Positions 51,106-58,147 of a DNA stretch of 64,000 bases are shown piece by piece. The translations under genes were made by a program, and so were the position numbers. Origin of the DNA: Gemmatimonadota bacterium (GTDB lineage: Bacteria > Gemmatimonadota > Gemmatimonadetes > Gemmatimonadales > Gemmatimonadaceae). The first letter of the stretch is position 1; every line of letters starts with the position of its first letter. A model generated the notes under the pieces. The model worked only from the letters and a program-made list of their open reading frames with translations. It ran no database searches and was not told the origin of the DNA. The DNA is taken from NCBI GenBank assembly GCA_016719105.1, contig JADKAQ010000001.1, forward strand, positions 310,001-374,000, read 5' to 3'.

Positions 51106-53793
51106 ATGACCTCGCTCGGCGCGTCGCTCGACACCGTCTTCGTCGTGACCCACACGCACTGGGATCGCGAGTGGTATCGGACTGCGGAGGAGTTCCGGCC
51201 GGGACTGCTCGACCTCGTCGACGAGGTCCTGGATGGCGCCGCCGGGGGCCATTTCCTCCTGGACGGGCAGGTCATCCTCCTGCTCGACTACCTCGACAGT
51301 CGCCCCGAACGCGCCGGCGACCTGGCGCAGGCGCTGGCGGCGGGGCGCATCGACGCGGGGCCATGGTTCGTCCTCGGCGACAACCTCATCCCGTCGGGTG
51401 AGGCGCTGGTGCGCAACCTCCTGGTGGGGCGCGACGTGCTCGCGCGCCTCGGCGGGGAGGCGCCGCGGGTGCTCTACTGCCCCGATGCCTTCGGCCACCC
51501 GCACGCCATGCCGCGACTGGCTGCTGGCTTCGCGCTGCCGCTCGCCGTGCTCTGGCGGGGGTACGGCGGCGCACCGTGGCCGGCGGGCGACGTGGCGCGA
51601 TGGCGTGATGACGACGGCAGCAGCGTGTTGCTCCATCACCTGCCGCCGGACGGGTACGAAGTGGGGTCCTCGCTGCCATCCGATGCACACGAGGCGGAAG
51701 CGCGATGGGCGCGCCTGCACAGCGTGCTGGCGCCGCGCAGCGCGTTAGGCGTCGTCCTCCTTCCCAATGGGGCCGACCACCACGCGGTACAGCGACGGCG
51801 GGGGGCCGCGCTCGACGCGCTCGCCATGGCCGCGGCGCCCACCCGGGTCGCTGTCGGTCGTTTGCAGGACTTTGCCGACGAGGTGCAGCGCCGCGCCGCC
51901 GGACGCGCCCTGCCGACGGTGCAGGGGGAATTGCGCCACTCCCCCGAGTACGCCTGGTCGCTGCAGGGGACCTTTGGTTCGCGGGCGCCGCAGAAGCGGC
52001 GCAATGCGCGGGCGGAGCGTCTGCTCGTGCACGGCGTCGAGCCGTGGCTCGCCATGGCCGCACGGCGCGACGGCGTCACCGCGCTGCAGACGCTCGACTC
52101 GCTCTGGCGCACCCTCCTGTCGTGTCATCCCCACGACACGCTCTGCGGTTGCTCGATCGATGCAGTGGCCGAGGCGATGGACCATCGACTGGGGGTCGTG
52201 GAGCGCGCCGGGGCACTGGTCGCGCGCCGCGCGCGCCTCGCGATCCTGGGACACGATGCCGCCGCGGCGCGCGAACGCGAGGACGAGTGGCGCCCGGTCG
52301 TCACCGTGTGGAACGCCCTGCCGCACGCGCGCGGGGGGATCGGCGAGGTGGAGATCGATGAGGTGGTGGGGGGCGTCCAGGTGGGCCCCGCGTCGGCGGG
52401 AGCGACGCTCCCGCGTCGTGTCGTGCGATCGTCGCGACTGGGCGATGGCACCGTGGCGACGCAGGAGCTGTCGCGCGAGTTCGTCCACGTGCGCGAGGAG
52501 TCGCCGCGCGACTATCCGCGCGACTTCCTCGTGCAGCGACGACGGGTGCTGGCCTGGCTTCCAGCGGTGGAGCCGCTGGGGATACGCGTCCTCCCCCTCC
52601 ACACCGGGCGATCGCGCCCCGCCTCTCCGCCGCACCCGGTGACGGCCAGCGACCATGCCCTCGACAACGGACGATGCCGCGTCTGGCTCGATGACGAGCG
52701 ACGGCTCTGCCTGACGAGCGCCGCCGGGCAGACCCTCACCGATGTCCTCGCCCTGGAGGTCGAGGGGGAGCGGGGCGACCTGTACACGCCTTCCCCGATT
52801 CCGGGGACGCGCCGGCAAGGAACCATCGTTCGCCATCGCTGCACCGCGCGCGGGCCGCTGCGCGGCGAGTTGCGCCTGACGATGAAGGCGGTGGTCCCGG
52901 CGCGCGCGCTCACCACGGCCATCGGAGGTGTCATTCGGCACAAGGCGACGCCGGTCACCGTCACCGTCGACGTGCGGCTCGACGCCGACGCCGAGGGGGT
53001 GGTGCTGGCCGTGCACGGGACGAACACGGCGCCGGATTGCCGCGTGCGGCTCGTGGTGCGCAGCGCGATCGGCCTGCCGGAGGTGCTGGCGGATGCGGCC
53101 TTCGGCGCCGTGATGCGGACGGGTGCGGCTGACGGAGGCGCGCCGGCGGCTGGCGCGGCGCGCGAGTGCGCGGTGCCGACGGCGCCGCTGCATCGCTACG
53201 TCTCGCTCTACGGCACCGATCGCGGCGTGACGGTCGCGAGCGATGGGCTCGCGGAGTACGAGGCGCGCCCCGACGGGAGCGTGGCCGTGACCCTCGTGCG
53301 TGCGGTGGGCGAACTCTCGCGCCACGACTTGCCCGAGCGGCCTGGGCACGCCGGCTGGCCCGCGGCCACGCCCGGGGCCCAGTGCGCCGGACCGTACCAG
53401 GCGTGCCTCGCCATCCTGCCGCATGGTCCGCCTGGCGAGGCCGTGCGCGCCCGCGTGGAGGCCTGGGTGCAGGGCTTCCTGCTGCCGCTGGTTGGGGAAA
53501 CCTGGCGCTCGGCGATCGACCCGCCCGCGGCCGTGTCCGGGCCAAGCCTGACGGGGGAGGGGCTGGCCTTCCTGGCGTGCAAGCCGGGAACGGACGGCCG
53601 CTCGCTGGTGGTGCGCTGCCTCAACCTGCTCGATCGCCCCGTCGACGGGCGATGGCAGCTGACGGGGCTCCGGGAGGCCCGGTTGGCGCGCCTCGATGAG
53701 ACGGCGGTGGGGATCCTTCCGGTGACGGTGGGGGGCGTCGTCGACTTCTCGGCGCCCCCGCACGCCACCGTGACGATCCTGTTGCGCGCCTAA
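51106..53793 (+). CDS. Glycoside hydrolase family 38 (alpha-mannosidase)
   Basis: An 895-residue retaining glycosidase, cytoplasmic by absence of a signal peptide. The zinc site begins with THTHWDREWY (His18, Asp20), the nucleophile is Asp127 in YCPDAFGHPHAMP, and a second metal-binding block is CHPHDTLCGCS at about residues 344-353. The large C-terminal beta-sandwich region covers residues 400-895, as in the family. Most GH38 members cleave alpha-mannosides; chain-length preference is unknown. The TAA stop and the TAG stop of the convergent DUF937 gene overlap within one GCCTAACG motif. Confidence 0.92.
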   Translation: MTSLGASLDTVFVVTHTHWDREWYRTAEEFRPGLLDLVDEVLDGAAGGHFLLDGQVILLLDYLDSRPERAGDLAQALAAGRIDAGPWFVLGDNLIPSGEALVRNLLVGRDVLARLGGEAPRVLYCPDAFGHPHAMPRLAAGFALPLAVLWRGYGGAPWPAGDVARWRDDDGSSVLLHHLPPDGYEVGSSLPSDAHEAEARWARLHSVLAPRSALGVVLLPNGADHHAVQRRRGAALDALAMAAAPTRVAVGRLQDFADEVQRRAAGRALPTVQGELRHSPEYAWSLQGTFGSRAPQKRRNARAERLLVHGVEPWLAMAARRDGVTALQTLDSLWRTLLSCHPHDTLCGCSIDAVAEAMDHRLGVVERAGALVARRARLAILGHDAAAAREREDEWRPVVTVWNALPHARGGIGEVEIDEVVGGVQVGPASAGATLPRRVVRSSRLGDGTVATQELSREFVHVREESPRDYPRDFLVQRRRVLAWLPAVEPLGIRVLPLHTGRSRPASPPHPVTASDHALDNGRCRVWLDDERRLCLTSAAGQTLTDVLALEVEGERGDLYTPSPIPGTRRQGTIVRHRCTARGPLRGELRLTMKAVVPARALTTAIGGVIRHKATPVTVTVDVRLDADAEGVVLAVHGTNTAPDCRVRLVVRSAIGLPEVLADAAFGAVMRTGAADGGAPAAGAARECAVPTAPLHRYVSLYGTDRGVTVASDGLAEYEARPDGSVAVTLVRAVGELSRHDLPERPGHAGWPAATPGAQCAGPYQACLAILPHGPPGEAVRARVEAWVQGFLLPLVGETWRSAIDPPAAVSGPSLTGEGLAFLACKPGTDGRSLVVRCLNLLDRPVDGRWQLTGLREARLARLDETAVGILPVTVGGVVDFSAPPHATVTILLRA

Positions 53794-54371
53794 CGCCCCA
53801 TCATCTTCCCGAGCATCCCCCCGAGGTCGTCGACCACCGAGCCGTCGCCATCGCGGTCGATGAGGCTCATCAGCCCGCCGAGTGCTCCGCCGGCCTGGCC
53901 GGGGATCGCGGCGCGCTCCTGACCGAGCATCGCCGCCAAGCCGCCGGCGTCGAGGCCGTTGGTGCGCTTGGCCTGCCCCAGGGCGGCCATCACGATCGGC
54001 GCCAGCATCCCCAGCAGTTGCCCGCTCTTGGCGGAGTCGAGTCCGGTCGCCGCCCCGAGTCCCCCGGCGACCGCGCCCTGCTTTCCGCCGAGGATGTGGC
54101 CGAGGATGCTGGCGCCGGCGCCCCCTCCTCCGTTCAACAGGGCCGGGAGGTCGTTCAGGATGCTGCCGTCGTGGTCGCGATCGAGGGCGCCGGCGAGCGA
54201 GGCGGCGCCGGCGGGCGACTGCGCGTTGCGCGCGAGCGCGCCGACGAGCGCGGGGAGGGCGGCACCGATCGCCTTCTGCGTCGTCGCGTCATCGGTGCCG
54301 AGTTGCTGGCTCATCTGGCGCACCGTATCACCACCAAGCTGCTGCATGAGACCGTCGAGCAGGGACGACAT
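53790..54371 (-). CDS. DUF937 family protein
   Basis: A 193-residue Gly/Ala-rich helical protein of the DUF937 family: MSSLLDGLMQQLGGDTVRQMSQQLG, GAALPALVGALARNA, then a calcium-loop-like DRDHDGSILNDL and, near the C-terminus, DRDGDGSVVDDLGGMLGKMMGR. Two DxDxDG loops of similar form are characteristic of this family. Its role is not known; YidB-like DUF937 proteins are cytoplasmic. It shares its stop codon region with the GH38 gene. Confidence 0.85.
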   Translation of the reverse strand: MSSLLDGLMQQLGGDTVRQMSQQLGTDDATTQKAIGAALPALVGALARNAQSPAGAASLAGALDRDHDGSILNDLPALLNGGGGAGASILGHILGGKQGAVAGGLGAATGLDSAKSGQLLGMLAPIVMAALGQAKRTNGLDAGGLAAMLGQERAAIPGQAGGALGGLMSLIDRDGDGSVVDDLGGMLGKMMGR

Positions 54372-54534
54372 GAGGGACCTCGCGTGGGAAGCGCCCCGGG
54401 GGCGCGTGGCAGGGCGGGCGCCGGATCATCGGCATTTGCATCGCGGGGCGCCGGACCGCGTGCGTCGAAGAACGCGGGGGCCGTGGCGCGGCGCAAGGCA
54501 CGACCCCGAATCTGGATTCGAGACGCAGGGCTCG

Positions 54535-55380
54535 TTAGGTCCGCTCCCCGAGCGGACGGACGCCGTCGCCCGACAGGCGATCGCGCAGCGCATCGCCGAG
54601 CACGGTACACAGCAGCACCGTCGCGACCAGCGCCAGCCCGGGGGCGAGCGCGACCCACGGCGCGGTGACGATCAGCTCGCGTCCGCCCGCGATCATGTTC
54701 CCCCAGCTCGGCGTCGGAGGCTGGACCCCGAGCCCGAGAAAGGCCAACCCGCTCTCCAGCAACATGGCGTTGCCCACGCCGAGCGTGAGCGCGACGATCG
54801 CGGGCCCCAGCGCATTGGGGAGGACGTGCCGCCACAGCGCGCGCCACTCGCCGACGCCGAGCGCCCGCGCCCCCTCCACATAGGGGCGTGAGGCGACCGC
54901 CTGCACCTCGGCGCGCACCAGACGGGCGACGCTCATCCAGCCCGTGAGCGCGAGGACGACGACCACGGTCGAGATGCCGGGGCGCCAGAGCGTGGCGCAG
55001 AGGAGCAGGAGGATGAGGCGCGGGATGGCGAGGAGCGCGTCGGCCACCGCCATCGCGATCCGGTCGACGGTGCCGCGCCACCACCCGCTCACGGCGCCGA
55101 CGAGGACGCCGACTGCGGTTGCCAGCAGCGAGCCGCCGATTCCCACGGCGAGCGAGATGCGCGTGGCCAGCAGCATGCGGAGCAGCACGTCGCGCCCGAA
55201 GCGGTCGGTGCCTAACGGGTGCAGCACGCCGGCGGCGTCACGCGCCATGGGGGCCACCAGGCGCGCCCCCAGCACGTCGTCGATCGCCAGCGGGTCGACG
55301 CCGGAGAGCGGCGGGACGATGAGCGACAGCGCCGCCAGCACCAGCAGCGCCGCCAGGGCGCCCCACGCAGCGCGCGTCAC
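54535..55380 (-). CDS. DppC/OppC-type ABC permease
   Basis: A 281-residue inner-membrane permease of the peptide/nickel/oligosaccharide class: LGTDRFGRDVLLRMLLATRISLAVG is the DppC N-terminal hallmark, and the EAA loop reads VEGARALGVGEWRALWRHVLPNALGPAI. Six helices are visible. GTG 55380 has GAGGG seven bases upstream. Together with the DppB-like gene it forms the channel of an ABC importer whose binding protein is encoded divergently at 56387. No ATPase gene is present in the window. Confidence 0.92.
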   Translation of the reverse strand: MTRAAWGALAALLVLAALSLIVPPLSGVDPLAIDDVLGARLVAPMARDAAGVLHPLGTDRFGRDVLLRMLLATRISLAVGIGGSLLATAVGVLVGAVSGWWRGTVDRIAMAVADALLAIPRLILLLLCATLWRPGISTVVVVLALTGWMSVARLVRAEVQAVASRPYVEGARALGVGEWRALWRHVLPNALGPAIVALTLGVGNAMLLESGLAFLGLGVQPPTPSWGNMIAGGRELIVTAPWVALAPGLALVATVLLCTVLGDALRDRLSGDGVRPLGERT

Positions 55381-55399
55381 GGTTCCCTCGGGCCGGTGG

Positions 55400-56377
55400 T
55401 CATCGCCGCCTCGGGTCCACCAGGTGCAAGGCGACGTCGGCGAGGGTGTTGGAGAGGATCACCAGCGTCGCGTACACCAGCGTTGCCCCCATCACGACCG
55501 GAAAGTCGCGGGCGGCGATCGCCGACAGGAGCGCGCGTCCCATCCCCGGCCAGGCGAAGATCCCCTCGACGAAGACCGATCCGGCGACGACACCGGGGAG
55601 GGCCAGGGCGAAGAGCACGACGAGGGGGCCGGCGGCGTTGGCGAGGACGTGGCGTCCCATGACGCCGCGCTCGCCCACCCCCTTCGCCCGCGCGGTGCGC
55701 ACCCACTCGCTCGCCATGAGGTCGAGCGCCGCGCCGCGCGCATAGCGGGCGATGCCGGCCGCGCCGATGGCGGCGAGCACCGTCACGGGGAGGATCGCGT
55801 GGCGTGCCACCTCCACCATCGCGCGCCATCCGGTGGCCGTCGATGCCGGGCTGCGCATACCAAAGGCGGGAAGCCGAAGCCAGCCCGGAAAGTCCCACCA
55901 CGACGCGCCGGCGGTGAAGAGGGCGACCAGGGCAAGTGCAAGCCAGAAGGATGGGGCGGCGAAGACGGTGATGCCGATCGCGGTCAGCAGGCGGTCGGGC
56001 CAGCGCCCGCGCCGCGCCGCCTGATAGAGCCCGGCCGTGACGCCCAGGGCGAAAGTGAGGGCGAGCGAGGTGAGCCCGAGGCCGAGCGATACGGGGAGGG
56101 CGCGCAGCAGGACGTCGCGCACCGGTTCGCGCAAGGCGAACGACTCGCCAAGATCGCCGGTGAGCACGCCGCCTACCCACCGTGCATATTGCGCGGGGAG
56201 CGAGGCGTCGAGGCCGAGCGTGCGCCGCAGGCGCATCACCTCGTCGGATGACGCCGAGGGTGACACGAGCAATTCTGCCGCATCCCCGGGCGCGAGGTGG
56301 GCGAGGAGGAACGTGAGCGAGACGACGAGCCACAGCAGGAGCAGCGACTCGGCGCATCGGTGGATGAGCGCGCGCAC
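55400..56377 (-). CDS. DppB/OppB-type ABC permease
   Basis: A 325-residue permease with the DppB-type N-terminus (LLLLWLVVSLTFLLAHLAPGDAAELL), an LPVSLGLGLTSLALTFALGVTAGL segment, and the EAA loop EWVRTARAKGVGERGVMGRHVLANAAGPLVV. Start is GTG 56377, ten bases from the divergent ATG of the solute-binding protein. It is followed 19 bases later by the DppC-like gene. Confidence 0.92.
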   Translation of the reverse strand: MRALIHRCAESLLLLWLVVSLTFLLAHLAPGDAAELLVSPSASSDEVMRLRRTLGLDASLPAQYARWVGGVLTGDLGESFALREPVRDVLLRALPVSLGLGLTSLALTFALGVTAGLYQAARRGRWPDRLLTAIGITVFAAPSFWLALALVALFTAGASWWDFPGWLRLPAFGMRSPASTATGWRAMVEVARHAILPVTVLAAIGAAGIARYARGAALDLMASEWVRTARAKGVGERGVMGRHVLANAAGPLVVLFALALPGVVAGSVFVEGIFAWPGMGRALLSAIAARDFPVVMGATLVYATLVILSNTLADVALHLVDPRRR

Positions 56378-56386
56378 GTCGTCATA

Positions 56387-58147
56387 ATGCCCTTCGGCCC
56401 CGCCACGTCAACGGCTTTCGCACGCGTCGTCGCGCCGATGGAGGCACGCCTCGGCGCGCCCGGTCGCGCGCACACCGTCACGCCGACGCTCGAGTGCCCA
56501 CGCGCGCGGGGCGCGACCGCCGCGCATTCGGCGCCATCGATGGCGCTGACGCTCCTCGCGGTGGGGGCGGCGTGCCTCACCGGCGGGGGGTGCGGGCAGG
56601 CGTCAGCGGCGGGGGCGTCGCCGGCCGGGGGGACGGTCGTCGTCGCGTCGGGGGCCGACCTGGAGTCGGCCAACCCGCTCGTCACGGTCCACCCCATGGC
56701 GCGCCAGGTGCAACGGTTCGCCCTCTTCGTGACGCTGGCCCGCTACGATTCGGCGCTGCGCCCTGTGCCGTACTTCGCGCGGGCGTGGCGCTGGTCGGGC
56801 GACCGCCGCACGATCACCCTGTCGCTCGATCCGACGCTCCGCTGGCACGACGGCCGGGCGACCACGGCGCACGACGTCGCCTTCACGCTCGATGCCGCCC
56901 GCGATCCGGAGACGGCGTCGCCGCGCGGGGCCGATCTCGGGTGGCTCGCGCGCGTGGACGTCGCGGACGATACGACGCTGCGGCTCGTGGCGCGGCGGCC
57001 GCTCGCCGACCTCCCGTCGATTCTCTGCGAGCTCCCCATCCTGCCGGCGCATCGACTCGCCACCGTGCCCCGCGGGGACTTCCGGCGCGATCGTTTCGCC
57101 ACGGAGCCGTTAGGCAACGGCCCCTTTCGCTTTCGCGAGCGGCGCGCCGGCGAGCGATGGATCTTCGATCGCAACGACGACTTTCCCGCCACGATGGGCG
57201 GGCCGCCACGCCTTGGCCGGCTCATCGTCGCCGTGGTGGACGAGCCGACCACCAAGTTCGCAGGGCTGGTGAGCGGCGACCTCGATCTGGCCGGAATCAG
57301 CCCTGGCATGGCGTCGCTGGTCCAGCGCGACCCGACCCTCGCGGTGCTCTCGTACCCGGCGACCTTTTCGTACGCCCTGGTCTTCAATTCGGCCCGCCCC
57401 CCATTCGACGATGTGCGCGTGCGGCGCGCGGTGAGCGCCGCCATCGACCGGGGGCGCATCGTCCAGGTGGCGCTGGCCGGCTTCGGGACGCCGGCCGGTG
57501 GCGCCGTCCCTCCCTCGCATCCGTTTGCGGCTGACGGGTTGGGCGACGCGGCCGCCGCCGGGCGCGACGAGCGCGCCGCTGCGCGTGCGCTCGAGGATGC
57601 CGGGTGGCGGCTCGGCGCCGACGGTCGGCGTCGCCGGAACGGCGACCCGCTGCAGTTCACCCTCCTCACGGTCGGGAGCGGCGACAATGCCCTCGAGCAG
57701 CTCGTACAGGGCGACCTGCGGCGCCTCGGGGTCACCGTGGAGATTCGCCAGATGGAGCTCGGCGCCTTCCTCGCCGAGGCGCGGGCGGTCCCCAAGCGGT
57801 TCGATGCCCTCGTGACGGGAATCCCGGGCGACCTCTCGCTTGCCCATCTCGCCGGTATGTTCGACGGGGCGCAGCGCGGTGGAGCGCTCGACTACGCGGG
57901 TTTCCACGAGGCGGTGCTCGACACCGCGTTCGCCGCCGCACGTGCGGCGACCACGACGGAGGGGGCGCGCGACGCGTGGCATGTCGTGCAACGTCAACTC
58001 GCCGATCGCATGCCGGTGGCGTGGTTGTATCACGCTCGCGGTGTGCAGGGGATTCGTCGGCGCCTTGGCGGCGTTCGCATGGACCTGCGCGGTGAACTCG
58101 CCACGCTCGCCGAGTGGACCGTGTCCCCCGCGCCGCGCGCGCCATGA
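56387..58147 (+). CDS. SBP_bac_5 family solute-binding protein (probable lipoprotein)
   Basis: A 586-residue periplasmic binding protein of ABC importers for oligopeptides or oligosaccharides. Family motifs include ESANPLVTVHPMARQVQRFALFVTLARYDS, the YFARAWRWSGDRRTITLSL block, LRWHDGRATTAHDVAFTLDAARDPE, GNGPFRFRERR and the DVRVRRAVSAAIDRGRIV region. The signal sequence lies around MALTLLAVGAACLTGGGCGQ, so the true start may be 56438 or 56540 rather than 56387; all are in one frame. The stop overlaps the heparinase-like gene by four bases (ATGA), coupling a binder with a polysaccharide lyase. That argues for carbohydrate rather than peptide as ligand (inference). Confidence 0.85.
   Translation: MPFGPATSTAFARVVAPMEARLGAPGRAHTVTPTLECPRARGATAAHSAPSMALTLLAVGAACLTGGGCGQASAAGASPAGGTVVVASGADLESANPLVTVHPMARQVQRFALFVTLARYDSALRPVPYFARAWRWSGDRRTITLSLDPTLRWHDGRATTAHDVAFTLDAARDPETASPRGADLGWLARVDVADDTTLRLVARRPLADLPSILCELPILPAHRLATVPRGDFRRDRFATEPLGNGPFRFRERRAGERWIFDRNDDFPATMGGPPRLGRLIVAVVDEPTTKFAGLVSGDLDLAGISPGMASLVQRDPTLAVLSYPATFSYALVFNSARPPFDDVRVRRAVSAAIDRGRIVQVALAGFGTPAGGAVPPSHPFAADGLGDAAAAGRDERAAARALEDAGWRLGADGRRRRNGDPLQFTLLTVGSGDNALEQLVQGDLRRLGVTVEIRQMELGAFLAEARAVPKRFDALVTGIPGDLSLAHLAGMFDGAQRGGALDYAGFHEAVLDTAFAAARAATTTEGARDAWHVVQRQLADRMPVAWLYHARGVQGIRRRLGGVRMDLRGELATLAEWTVSPAPRAP

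Noticed and set aside
53790..54371. DUF937 DxDxDG loops as a new calcium protein
   Set aside because: Paired DxDGS-type loops are already usual in this family, so the observation is not new.
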